The position numbers and the translations under genes were made by a program. 22,487 nucleotides of DNA from a virus: positions 1-22,487 of IMG/VR virus record IMGVR_UViG_3300033144_001509. The stretch is one strand, 5' to 3'. This document shows, one piece after another, positions 7,641-16,334 of this stretch (position 1 is its first letter; the number at the start of each line of letters is the position of its first letter). A model generated the notes under the pieces. The model was not told the DNA's origin and did no database searches. It worked only from the letters and a program-made list of their open reading frames with translations.

Positions 7641-8337
7641 AGATAATATGAATAAGTTTGAACATTTTTTTCTTGAAAAGAAAGATAAAAAATTAGAGTT
7701 ATATAAGTGGTTGCATTACTTTAAAATTTATGATAAACATTTTAAAAGATTTATAGGTAAGAAACCAGTAGTGCTAGAGATAGGTGTAGATAAAGGTGGA
7801 TCATTAGAAATGTGGAATTATTATTTTGATAATGACTGTACAATTTATGGTTTAGATATAAATAAAGATACATTAGATGTACCTAAAAAATTAGGTGTAT
7901 CAAACATAAAAATAGATATAGGTGATCAAGGAGATCCTAAATTTTGGGAAGAGTATTTAAAAGATAAACCTAAATTTGATATTGTTATTGATGATGGAGG
8001 ACATACAATGATACAACAGATAGTTACATATGAATCAGTTTATGATCATATATCAGATAATGGTGTTTATTTGTGTGAAGATACACATACATCCTATTAT
8101 ATGAAGTGGGGAGGAGAATCTCCATTTCAGGAGGATGGAACACAAAAGAGTTATCATAAGTCAGATACTTTTGTTGAATATAGTAAGAATTGGATAGACC
8201 AAATAAACTCATATCATATAACTGGATGTGGTGATCATAAATTTAGAAAAACTACAAATTCAATTCATTTTTATGATTCAGTAGTTGTTTTAGAAAAAGA
8301 AATAGATAATGAGAGGCCTTTATCATTAGTAAGATAA
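7633..8337 (+). CDS. SAM-dependent methyltransferase related to sugar O-methyltransferases
   Basis: This 234-residue Rossmann methyltransferase is clearly different from the one at 5990. Motif I is VLEIGVDKGGS (residues 47-57); YGLDIN around 73-78 ends the second strand; FDIVIDDGGH (Asp120, Asp121, His124) and CEDTHTSY (Glu149, Asp150, His152) supply the metal and acceptor site typical of the rhamnosyl/macrolide O-methyltransferase and cephalosporin hydroxylase-like group (MycE type). Those enzymes methylate sugar hydroxyls. Its neighbour at 8346 is a glycosyltransferase, which supports glycan modification. ATG 7633 is used because of the 8-base overlap; ATG 7648 is an alternative start. Confidence 0.82.
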   Translation: MNKDNMNKFEHFFLEKKDKKLELYKWLHYFKIYDKHFKRFIGKKPVVLEIGVDKGGSLEMWNYYFDNDCTIYGLDINKDTLDVPKKLGVSNIKIDIGDQGDPKFWEEYLKDKPKFDIVIDDGGHTMIQQIVTYESVYDHISDNGVYLCEDTHTSYYMKWGGESPFQEDGTQKSYHKSDTFVEYSKNWIDQINSYHITGCGDHKFRKTTNSIHFYDSVVVLEKEIDNERPLSLVR

Positions 8338-8345
8338 TATATAAA

Positions 8346-9050
8346 ATGAAAGTAGAAATATTTAGTGTAGTAAGAGATCAAGAACATATATTACCATTAT
8401 ATTTTAAACATTATAATGAAATATTTGATAATCCTATTTTTAATATTTATGATAATGGATCTATTGATAATAGTATGAAAATATGTAAAGAGCAAAATTG
8501 TAATATAACTAAAGTGAATTTTTCTAAATATTTAAATGAAATTAATGTGACTGGTCTGGGGACTAAAAATTCCAATGGTTGGTATGGAAAAATAGGTGAT
8601 GTACATGATTATCTTAAGTTTAATCAAAATTGCCATGCTTTTATAAATAGTAGAGAGTATAGTCCAGATGCTGATTGGATATGTATGATTGATCCTGATG
8701 AATTAATACAAATAACATCTGATGAATTAAGTAAAGAAAAAGCAGATATAATTAGATTTACAGGTTATCAGATGATTAAAAAAGATGAAACAAGTTTTGA
8801 TGAACTAACATTAGGTTATAAAGATTATAGATATAATAAACCTATATTATTTAGACCTACAATTGAACCTAATTTTGTAGTGGGTGCACATGATGCAGAG
8901 CCTATAAATAAAAATGGAGAAGAAGTTAAATGGAGTGAGCCCTTTAATGAAGAGTCTGATTATAAATACAAACTTCTACATTATTGCAGAAGATGGATGG
9001 ATTTATCAGTTCATGAAATGTTTAATACACCAATAGAAAAAGTAAAATAA
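8346..9050 (+). CDS. Glycosyltransferase, GT-A fold (GT2/GT92-like)
   Basis: The 234-residue product opens with FSVVRDQEHILPLYFKHY, the nucleotide-sugar strand and following helix seen in GT2- and GT92-like enzymes, then YDNGSIDNS (Asp36, Ser39, Asp41). IDPDE at residues 115-119 (Asp116 and Asp118) is the D-x-D motif that holds the metal and nucleotide sugar. KLLHYCRRWMDLSVHEM near the C-terminus resembles the late His-containing motif of this class. It has no membrane helix and so is cytoplasmic. With the methyltransferase eight bases upstream it probably makes a methylated sugar on a phage or host surface component. Donor and acceptor are unknown. Modified-DNA glucosylation is possible but not supported by any base-modification gene in view. 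Confidence 0.8.
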   Translation: MKVEIFSVVRDQEHILPLYFKHYNEIFDNPIFNIYDNGSIDNSMKICKEQNCNITKVNFSKYLNEINVTGLGTKNSNGWYGKIGDVHDYLKFNQNCHAFINSREYSPDADWICMIDPDELIQITSDELSKEKADIIRFTGYQMIKKDETSFDELTLGYKDYRYNKPILFRPTIEPNFVVGAHDAEPINKNGEEVKWSEPFNEESDYKYKLLHYCRRWMDLSVHEMFNTPIEKVK

Positions 9051-9051
9051 T

Positions 9052-9570
9052 ATGTTAATAAAACTATTTGATATACAGAACGGGAAGGTAATACCAACTG
9101 AACATTGTTATACACTAAAATTTCTAAAATCTATTATGGATAAATATCCAGATACCCATCTAGATGTATATATGTATTTATTCTATATGACATGTCCAGA
9201 TCCTGATGTAAATCCTTTCTTTAATATAATTGAATCAGAAAAGGAAGAAATGATTTTAGATGAAATTAATATGGAGGAATCTTTAGAATGTCCAAAAATA
9301 AGATACGCATTAGATAAATGTGCAGAATTATATGAAACTCCAACATTTAGAGCATATAAAGGTATTAAATCTATGATTGATAAATTAGCTAAGTACATGG
9401 AAAATACTCAAATTGAGCATGGTAGAGATGGTAATATTAATTCTCTTGTTAGTGCTGCTAAGAATTTTGATGCAATAAGACAATCATTTAAAGGAGCATA
9501 TAATGATATGAAAGAAGAACAAAAAAGTACAGTCCGTGGCGGTCAGGGATTGGCATATGATCAACTATAA
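9052..9570 (+). CDS. Conserved-looking protein upstream of GroES-like and TerL genes, unknown
   Basis: This 172-residue protein is mainly helical and acidic in its first 90 residues. The C-terminal part (about 105-172) has KSMIDKLAKYMENTQIEHGR, then NSLVSAAKNFDAIRQSFKGAY and a basic, Gly-rich tail (STVRGGQGLAYDQL). Its place two genes before TerL and the mix of helical N-terminus and flexible tail would allow a small terminase subunit or another packaging factor, but no DNA-binding motif is clear. From memory, similar proteins sit just before TerL in other Bacteroidota phages; this was not checked. The start follows the AAAATAAT leader with no Shine-Dalgarno. Confidence 0.75.
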   Translation: MLIKLFDIQNGKVIPTEHCYTLKFLKSIMDKYPDTHLDVYMYLFYMTCPDPDVNPFFNIIESEKEEMILDEINMEESLECPKIRYALDKCAELYETPTFRAYKGIKSMIDKLAKYMENTQIEHGRDGNINSLVSAAKNFDAIRQSFKGAYNDMKEEQKSTVRGGQGLAYDQL

Positions 9571-9582
9571 AAACTAATAAAA

Positions 9583-9861
9583 ATGGCACAACAAGTTATA
9601 CCAACAGGAAATAGAATCCTAATTAAACAATTAGCAGAAAAAGAAACTTATGGTGATACAGGTATTTATATACCGGATGCACAAAAAGTTAAAGAAAATA
9701 AAGGATACATTATTGCAATAGGTGATGAGGTAGAAGGAGTAGGAATTGGAGATTTAATACAATATGCTCAATTTGCAGATCCTGTTGAAATGAATCATCA
9801 AGGTGAAAAACATCTCTTAATAAGAAAAGGAGATATTTTAGCAGTTATTATTGATGTATAA
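9583..9861 (+). CDS. GroES-like (Cpn10) co-chaperonin
   Basis: At 92 residues it has the normal length of Cpn10. It begins VIPTGNRILIKQL, matching the GroES start (I-x-P-x-x-D-R-V-L-V-K), with Asn replacing the usual Asp. ETYGDTGIYIPD (about 21-32) is the mobile loop that docks on GroEL, KGYIIAIGDEVEG is the next strand, IGDLIQYAQFA matches VGDxVLFxxYA, and HLLIRKGDILAVI matches the family end (LILRESDILAVI). Phage co-chaperonins (T4 gp31, RB49 CocO) replace host GroES to fold the major capsid protein. The gene ends inside the TerL start (8-base overlap), linking it to head assembly. Confidence 0.87.
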   Translation: MAQQVIPTGNRILIKQLAEKETYGDTGIYIPDAQKVKENKGYIIAIGDEVEGVGIGDLIQYAQFADPVEMNHQGEKHLLIRKGDILAVIIDV

Positions 9862-12040
9862 AATTGTCCCAACATGGAATAATGGTGTTTGGGAAGAAAT
9901 GGAGTTTCAAACAATTGAAGACTTCAGAGAATTTATTGATTCAATTTTTAAAGAACCTGGTAAATATAAGTTTGATAATACATCTTTTATATTTAATGAA
10001 GAAGCAAGAAAGTTTAATGATGTAGGTTATTATTGTGATAAACCTTTTAGATCAAAAGATTTTAACATCTACTGGGAAGATCAGAAGAATAAATGTAGAG
10101 AAGGAGTTATATATCATAATAAAGAAAAAACATGGTACTTAACAAGAGACTATTATATGTGGTTAAATTTTCTTCCTATTTATGATAAGGAAGAGAAATC
10201 ATACGGTTTTGCAAAAGTAAGAGATGCTCAGTATCATATGGCATTATATGAAATAATGGCTGAGATAAACTATAAGCATGTTGCAATCTTAAAAAAGAGA
10301 CAGATAGCATCATCTTATTTTCATATGGGTAAATTAATAAATAGTTATTGGTTTGAAGAAGGTTCTGTACTTAAGGTTGGAGCTGCCCTTAAAGATTATA
10401 TAAATGATAAAGGTTCATGGAAGTTCTTAGATGAATATAAAACATTCCTTAATGAACATACTGCATGGTATAGACCTTCTAACCCAGGTAAAGTTTTATT
10501 ATGGGAACAGAAGATAGAAGTTAGAATAAATAATAGAAAAACACATAAAGGGCTTATGTCTAAGATCCAAGGGGGTTCATTTGAGAAGAATGCAACAACT
10601 GGTGTTGGTGGACCATGTACTTACTTCTTTCATGAAGAGGCGGGTATTGCTCCTAAGATGGATAAGACTTATGAATATTTACGTCCTGCAATGTCATCAG
10701 GTATGTTAACAACAGGAATGTTTATAGCTGCTGGATCAGTTGGAGATCTTGATCATTGTAAACCTCTAAAGACAATGATACTATATCCAGAAGAGAATGG
10801 TATACTTGGTGTAGAAACAGATCTGATGGATGAAAAAGGTACCGTTGGTATAGCAGGATTATTTATTCCTGAACAATGGTCTATGCCTCCTTATATAGAT
10901 AAGTATGGAAATTCCAAAGTAGAAGAGGCACTTGAAGAGATTAAGAAAGAAAGAGTAAAATGGAAAAAAGAACTTGACGGAGAACAGTATCAACTAAGAG
11001 TATCTCAAAAACCTATAGATATTGCAGAGGCTTTTGCATATAGAAAAGAATCCATCTTTCCACAGGCATATGTTTCTAAACAGATTAGACGTATTGAAGA
11101 TAAAGAATATTCATATGAACATATTAAATTGGAAAAGGATCATGGTGTTATAAAAGCATCTAAATCAGATAAACTTCCTATAAGTGAATTTCCAGTTAAT
11201 AAAAAGAGAGAAGATAAAACTGGTGTATTAGTTGTATGGGAAAGACCAATTAAAGATCCTGGGTTTGGAACATATTATGCTTCTATTGACCCTGTGTCAG
11301 AAGGAAAGACAACTACATCAGATTCTCTATGTAGTATTTTTGTATATAAAAACCCTATTGAAGTTACAAAAGAAACACCAGAAGGATTAGAAACTTTTGT
11401 TGAAGGTGATAAGATTGTTGCATCATGGTGTGGTAGATATGATGATATAAATAAAACACATGAACAGTTATGTTTAATTATAGAATGGTATAATGCTTGG
11501 ACATTAGTTGAGAATAATATATCCTTATTTATCCAATACATGATTTCTGAAAAGAAACAAAAGTATTTAGTACCAAGATCACAAATTGTCTTCTTAAAAG
11601 ATTTAGGATCAAACGCAAATGTATTTCAAGAGTATGGATGGAAAAATACAGGTACATTATTTAAGAGTCATCTTATCTCATATGCAATTGAATTTATTAG
11701 AGAAGCTATAGATGAAGAGACAGGAGAAGACGGTAAAGTATATAAAACAACATATGGTGTAGAAAGAATTCCTGATAAGATGTTATTAGTTGAAATGTCC
11801 CAGTATCATGTAGGACTGAATGTGGATAGACTTGTTTCATTCTCTGCACTTGTGGCTTTTTCAAAGATTCAACAAGCAAACAGAGGATATATAAAACGTA
11901 AAGAGAGAGATAAGTCACTAGAAATGTTGGATAACACACAAAAATTCCGTAAATTAAATATAGGAGCGTATAGAAATATAGGAAGAAATAAATCAAATGG
12001 GAGACGCAGACCAAGGTCTCCATATAAAAATTTAAAATAA
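9854..12040 (+). CDS. terL: Terminase large subunit
   Basis: ATG 9854 is preferred over TTG 9851 three bases earlier; it gives 728 residues and an 8-base overlap (ATGTATAA) with the co-chaperonin gene. The N-terminal ATPase shows KKRQIASS (147-154) at the Walker A position, lacking the usual G-K-T/S, and TYFFHEEAG (about 256-264; Glu261/Glu262 as catalytic acid) at Walker B. The C-terminal RNase H-fold nuclease has ASIDPV (Asp479), TTSDS (Asp490) and LVENN (Glu553). TerL cuts concatemeric DNA and pumps it through the portal. Length and motif style suit crAss-like and similar Bacteroidota phages. The C-terminus is strongly basic (RNKSNGRRRPRSPYKN). Confidence 0.92.
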   Translation: MYKIVPTWNNGVWEEMEFQTIEDFREFIDSIFKEPGKYKFDNTSFIFNEEARKFNDVGYYCDKPFRSKDFNIYWEDQKNKCREGVIYHNKEKTWYLTRDYYMWLNFLPIYDKEEKSYGFAKVRDAQYHMALYEIMAEINYKHVAILKKRQIASSYFHMGKLINSYWFEEGSVLKVGAALKDYINDKGSWKFLDEYKTFLNEHTAWYRPSNPGKVLLWEQKIEVRINNRKTHKGLMSKIQGGSFEKNATTGVGGPCTYFFHEEAGIAPKMDKTYEYLRPAMSSGMLTTGMFIAAGSVGDLDHCKPLKTMILYPEENGILGVETDLMDEKGTVGIAGLFIPEQWSMPPYIDKYGNSKVEEALEEIKKERVKWKKELDGEQYQLRVSQKPIDIAEAFAYRKESIFPQAYVSKQIRRIEDKEYSYEHIKLEKDHGVIKASKSDKLPISEFPVNKKREDKTGVLVVWERPIKDPGFGTYYASIDPVSEGKTTTSDSLCSIFVYKNPIEVTKETPEGLETFVEGDKIVASWCGRYDDINKTHEQLCLIIEWYNAWTLVENNISLFIQYMISEKKQKYLVPRSQIVFLKDLGSNANVFQEYGWKNTGTLFKSHLISYAIEFIREAIDEETGEDGKVYKTTYGVERIPDKMLLVEMSQYHVGLNVDRLVSFSALVAFSKIQQANRGYIKRKERDKSLEMLDNTQKFRKLNIGAYRNIGRNKSNGRRRPRSPYKNLK

Positions 12041-12148
12041 ATGTTTGAATACACAACAACATCTACATATCCAATTGGATACTTTACGTATCTATATGTT
12101 GAGGAGTGCAGACAATTAATAGAAACAGAATATTATGAAGGTACTTAG
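12041..12148 (+). CDS. Possible 35-residue ORF between terL and portal
   Basis: An ATG directly abuts the terL stop (TAAATG) and opens 35 codons before TAG, overlapping the portal start by 14 bases in another frame. The peptide is rich in Tyr, Thr and Glu (for example YPIGYFTYLYVEECR). It fills an otherwise empty 94-base gap in a block where genes abut or overlap, which is the main argument for it. No motif is visible; chance is possible. Confidence 0.42.
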   Translation: MFEYTTTSTYPIGYFTYLYVEECRQLIETEYYEGT

Positions 12149-14888
12149 TGCAATGCAACTTAAAAATGGAGCTAAAGCAAAGAAATCTGCTTTAAATGCT
12201 TCATTAACACAACCTCTTCAATTCATATCATCAAAAGAAAAAGATGAAGATTGGACTGCGTGGAATCTAGATTGGCTAGAGGAAAGGGGTATGGAATATT
12301 TAAGAAAAAATGCAAGAAAGATCCTAAAGAATTATAAACTTGCAAAAGGTATAATTGATAAGACTGATTATATTATAGAAGAGGATAATGATTATAGTGA
12401 GCTTGTTGATGTATTAACTAAGGAGGATGAGTCTGCATTAGAGTTAAAGTTCTACCCTATCATACCTAATGTTATTAATGTACTAACTGGAGAATTTTCA
12501 AAAAGATATAATAGAGTTCAATTTAGAGCTGTAGATGATACATCATATAATGAGATGTTAGAATCTAAAAGAATGATGATTGAAGAAAATTTATTAACTG
12601 ATGCACGTAATAAATTAACCATGGAAATGATAAACCAGGGTGCTGATCCACAATCAGAAGAATTTCAGAAAGCTCTTGATGATGAGAATTTAAAAACACT
12701 CCCTGAGATTGAGGATTTCTTTTCAAAGGATTATAGAAGTCTAGTAGAAGAGTGGGCAGCTCATCAATTAAAAGTTGATGAAGAGAAGTTTCATATACAA
12801 GAATTAGAAGAAAGAGCATTTAGAGATATGCTTATTGCTGATAGAGAATTCTGGCATTTCAAAATGAATGAAGATGATTATCATTTAGAATTATGGAATC
12901 CTGCTTTAACATTCTATCAAAAGTCTCCTGATTCAAGATATATATCAGATTCAAACTTTGCTGGTAAATGTGATATGATGACTGTTGCTGATGTTATTGA
13001 TAAGTATGGTTATCTTATGACTGAAAAACAATTATCATCATTACAAGAAATACACCCTTCCATTGCAGCAAAGTATCAATTAAGAGGTATGCAAAATGAT
13101 GGTTCATATTATGTAGGATCAAAATCACATGAATGGAATACTACAGGTGATTCATTAGATTATAGAAGATATAATGCAGCTTGGAATAATAATCCAGGTG
13201 AAGGTACTGATATTGTAAATTGGATACTTAATGAAGGAGATGATATAAGTAGTTGGGGTAACTCAGATATGATGAGAGTTACAACAACATATTGGAAAAC
13301 TCAAAGAAAGGTAGGTCATTTAACAAGAATAACTACAGAAGGTGAAGTTATACAAGGAATAGTAGATGATACATATAAAATTACTGAGAAACCTATATAT
13401 AATACACATCTATTTAAACAAAAAACAAAGGAGAATGTTATTGAAGGTGAACATATTGATTGGATATGGATTAATGAAGTATGGGGTGGAGTCAAGATAG
13501 GTCCTAATGCTCCAACATTTGGTAATACAGAAGATTCAGAAATTGATCCAATTTATTTAGGTATTAATAGAACTAAACCGGGTAGAGTACAATATCAATT
13601 TAAAGGTGATGCTTCACTATATGGGTGTAAACTACCAATAGAAGGAAGAGTTTATTCTGATAGAAATACAAGATCTACATCTTTAGTTGATTTAATGAAA
13701 CCATATCAAATAGGATATAATATGGTTAATAATCAAATAGCAGATATTTTAGTAGATGAATTAGGTACTGTTATTATGTTTGATCAAAATGCATTACCAC
13801 GTCACTCAATGGGTGAAGATTGGGGTAAGAATAATCTTGCTAAAGCATATGTAGCAATGAAAGATTTTGGTATGATGCCTCTAGATACATCCATTACTAA
13901 TACAGAGAATGCTACAAACTTTAATCATTATCAAACATTGAACCTTGAACAAACAAATAGATTAATGTCAAGAATTCAATTAGCTAATCACTTTAAGAAT
14001 CAGGCATTTGAATCTATTGGTATTAATGCACAACGTTTGGGAGGACCCGTAGATCAACAGACAGCAACAGGTATTACTCAAGCAATGCAACAATCATACG
14101 CACAAACTGAAACATATTTTGTGCAACATTCAGATCATTTAATGCCAAGAGTTCATCAAATGAGAACAGATTTAGCTCAACATTATCATAGTACTAATCC
14201 TTCTGTTAGATTAACATATTTAACATCTGAAGCAGAGAAAGTTAATTTCACTATAAATGGAAAAGAGCTCTTACTGAGAGATTTTAATGTTTTTTGTACT
14301 ACTAAAACAAATCATAGACAGACTTTAGAGCAATTAAAACAAATGGCTTTACAGAATAATACTACAGGTGCAAGCATTTATGATCTTGGTAATGTACTTA
14401 AAGCTGATTCTATTGCTGAAGTTTCAGATATACTTAAGGATGCTGAGACTAAACAACAAGCGTTGAAACAACAAGAGATGCAACAACAACAACAAATGCA
14501 ACAAGAGCAAGCAGCTGCTATGGCTGAAGAAGGAGATAAACAAAGAGCATTTGACAAAGAAAAAGCACAAGCTGAAATTGAGAAAGACATCACTGTTGCT
14601 GAGATAAGAGCTGCTGGATACGGAGCACAATCAGATATTAATGAAAATAAAGAGAGTGATTTCCGTGATGCAATGAAAGATATACGTGGTAGAGACCAAT
14701 ACAGAGAGCAAATGAACTTTAAAAGGGAACAAGCTGCTGTTAAAAATAATGCTACAAGTCAGAAATTAGATCTTGATAGAGAAAAATTGGATACTCAGCG
14801 TGATATTGCTAATAAAAATCTTCAAATAGCAAGAGAAAACAAAAACAAATATGATGTAAAAGGGGCAGATAAGAAGAAGAAAAAGTAG
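12135..14888 (+). CDS. Portal protein
   Basis: At 917 residues this is a long portal, placed directly after TerL and before a scaffold-like gene and MCP, the usual order. The N-terminal third contains VINVLTGEFSKRYNRVQFRAVD (about 114-135), a pattern typical of large portals of this type, followed by a helical, acidic stem and crown region and a beta-rich middle with YWKTQRKVGHLTR and DIDWIWI-like strands. ETYFVQHSDHLMPRVHQMRTD (about 658-678) is a long helix that suits the portal stem. From about residue 773 to the end the chain is Gln-, Lys- and Glu-rich coiled coil with a poly-Gln stretch and a KKKKK end. Twelve copies should form the DNA channel at one capsid vertex. ATG 12153 is an alternative start. 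Identity rests on synteny, size and general similarity. Confidence 0.82.
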   Translation: MKVLSAMQLKNGAKAKKSALNASLTQPLQFISSKEKDEDWTAWNLDWLEERGMEYLRKNARKILKNYKLAKGIIDKTDYIIEEDNDYSELVDVLTKEDESALELKFYPIIPNVINVLTGEFSKRYNRVQFRAVDDTSYNEMLESKRMMIEENLLTDARNKLTMEMINQGADPQSEEFQKALDDENLKTLPEIEDFFSKDYRSLVEEWAAHQLKVDEEKFHIQELEERAFRDMLIADREFWHFKMNEDDYHLELWNPALTFYQKSPDSRYISDSNFAGKCDMMTVADVIDKYGYLMTEKQLSSLQEIHPSIAAKYQLRGMQNDGSYYVGSKSHEWNTTGDSLDYRRYNAAWNNNPGEGTDIVNWILNEGDDISSWGNSDMMRVTTTYWKTQRKVGHLTRITTEGEVIQGIVDDTYKITEKPIYNTHLFKQKTKENVIEGEHIDWIWINEVWGGVKIGPNAPTFGNTEDSEIDPIYLGINRTKPGRVQYQFKGDASLYGCKLPIEGRVYSDRNTRSTSLVDLMKPYQIGYNMVNNQIADILVDELGTVIMFDQNALPRHSMGEDWGKNNLAKAYVAMKDFGMMPLDTSITNTENATNFNHYQTLNLEQTNRLMSRIQLANHFKNQAFESIGINAQRLGGPVDQQTATGITQAMQQSYAQTETYFVQHSDHLMPRVHQMRTDLAQHYHSTNPSVRLTYLTSEAEKVNFTINGKELLLRDFNVFCTTKTNHRQTLEQLKQMALQNNTTGASIYDLGNVLKADSIAEVSDILKDAETKQQALKQQEMQQQQQMQQEQAAAMAEEGDKQRAFDKEKAQAEIEKDITVAEIRAAGYGAQSDINENKESDFRDAMKDIRGRDQYREQMNFKREQAAVKNNATSQKLDLDREKLDTQRDIANKNLQIARENKNKYDVKGADKKKKK

Positions 14889-14930
14889 TCTTAGCTATAT
14901 ACTGCAGAAAATCTTCAATTAACTACCAAA

Positions 14931-14966
14931 TTTATAAGGTTTAGAGAAAAAACTTTCTTATATTAT
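14931..14966 (+). promoter_or_regulatory. Candidate promoter in the gap before the scaffold-like gene
   Basis: The 114-base gap 14889-15002 holds TATATTAT at 14959-14966, the same octamer found at two other gene starts here, with TTTA at 14931-14934 too far upstream (24 bases) for a standard -33 box. The leader then has ACCAATAATTAAAACC, matching the leader at 18014. No terminator is clear after the portal gene. Confidence 0.35.
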
Positions 14967-15002
14967 ATATGTAATAACCAATAATTAAAACCAAATAATA
15001 CT

Positions 15003-16298
15003 ATGGCAGAAGAAAAAAACATGGATACAACGAGTGTAGAACAAGTAGATGTGAACCTAGATGAGATCTTTAGTGGAGCTCCTGGGGCAGACTCTATTAC
15101 ACTTCCAGAAGAAAAAGAAAAAGGTAAACCAAATATTTTTTCACGTGGTGGAGATGTTGATTTAACATTTCTTGATGAGAAAATTGAGGAAGTTAAAGAA
15201 ACAGTTGAAGAAAAAGTTGAGTCAACTGATACTAAAGTAGAAACTGAAGTAAAAGAAGAAGTTAAAAAACCTGAGGTAACAGCTACTGAGGTTGATGATA
15301 TTCTTAATGAAGGATTAGAATTAGCAGAAGATAAAGAAGAAAAGTCTACGGCTAAAGGAAGAAAAAGAATTGAGGGTATGGCAGATGTCTTTAAGAAAAT
15401 GATTGAGGACGATCAAATTGTTCCTTTTGATGATGATAAAGATTTAGATGACTATTCTGCAAAAGATTGGAAAGAACTTATCCAGGCTAATATGGATGAG
15501 AGAGGTAATAAAGTAAGAAGAGAAACACCAAAACAATTCTTTGATAGTTTACCACAAGAATTACAAGTTGCAGCTAAATATGTTGCAGATGGAGGTCAAG
15601 ATCTTAAAGGTTTGTTTGCTACACTTGCTCAAGTAGAGGAAACAAGATCATTAGATATGAAGACTGTACCTGGTCAAGAGAATATTATAAGAGAATATTT
15701 AACTGCTACAGGATATGGAACTATAGAAGATATTGAAGAAGAAATTGAAATTTGGAAGGATTTAGGAAAGCTTGAAAAACAAGCAAGTAAGTTCAAACCA
15801 AAATTAGATAAAATGTCTGAAGCTGTTGTTGGTAGAAAGTTACAAGAACAACAAATGAAACAAGCACAACAACAAAAGGCATCAGAAAATTATATGGCTA
15901 ATGTATATGAGACATTGAAAGAAGGTAAATTAGGAGAGATTAAAGTTAATAAAAAAACTCAATCTATGTTATATAACGGATTAGTTAGTCCAAATTACCC
16001 GTCTATATCAGGCCAAAATACAAATTTATTAGGACACTTATTAGAGAAGTATCAATTTGTTGAACCAAATTATACTCTAGTATCAGAAGCATTATGGTTA
16101 CTTGCTGATCCACAAGGTTATAAATCTCAGATCATGGCAAAAGGAACAAATAAGGCAGTAGAACAAACAGTTAGAAAGTTAAAGACAGCTCAAGCTAACA
16201 GGAATGCTTCTACTAATACTGCTAGTAATGAAGACTCTGGAAGAAGAACTAAGAAAAGAACACTTCCAAGAGGTAATAATATATTTAAAAGATTTTAA
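15003..16298 (+). CDS. Probable scaffolding protein
   Basis: The 431-residue protein sits between portal and MCP, the usual place of a scaffold. The first 110 residues are extremely acidic and low-complexity (repeats of VKETVEEKVE type), likely disordered or coiled coil. Middle helices follow (PKQFFDSLPQELQVAAKYV at about 178-196), then a Gln-rich coiled coil (QEQQMKQAQQQK at about 280-291), and the end is strongly basic (RRTKKRTLPRGNNIFKRF). A helical body with a basic C-terminus that binds the capsid protein is typical of scaffolds such as that of P22. It contains no cysteine and no visible protease motif. Another internal head protein cannot be excluded. Confidence 0.68.
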   Translation: MAEEKNMDTTSVEQVDVNLDEIFSGAPGADSITLPEEKEKGKPNIFSRGGDVDLTFLDEKIEEVKETVEEKVESTDTKVETEVKEEVKKPEVTATEVDDILNEGLELAEDKEEKSTAKGRKRIEGMADVFKKMIEDDQIVPFDDDKDLDDYSAKDWKELIQANMDERGNKVRRETPKQFFDSLPQELQVAAKYVADGGQDLKGLFATLAQVEETRSLDMKTVPGQENIIREYLTATGYGTIEDIEEEIEIWKDLGKLEKQASKFKPKLDKMSEAVVGRKLQEQQMKQAQQQKASENYMANVYETLKEGKLGEIKVNKKTQSMLYNGLVSPNYPSISGQNTNLLGHLLEKYQFVEPNYTLVSEALWLLADPQGYKSQIMAKGTNKAVEQTVRKLKTAQANRNASTNTASNEDSGRRTKKRTLPRGNNIFKRF

Positions 16299-16334
16299 CA
16301 ACAACAATAATTATTAATTAAAAAAAGTGAAAAA

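Noticed and set aside
9851-9853. TTG start for TerL
   Set aside because: An ATG follows directly at 9854 and gives the ATGTATAA junction.
11706-12062. 118-residue antisense ORF with hydrophobic translation
   Set aside because: It is opposite the 3' end of terL, has no leader or promoter, and its composition is what AT-rich coding DNA gives when read backward.
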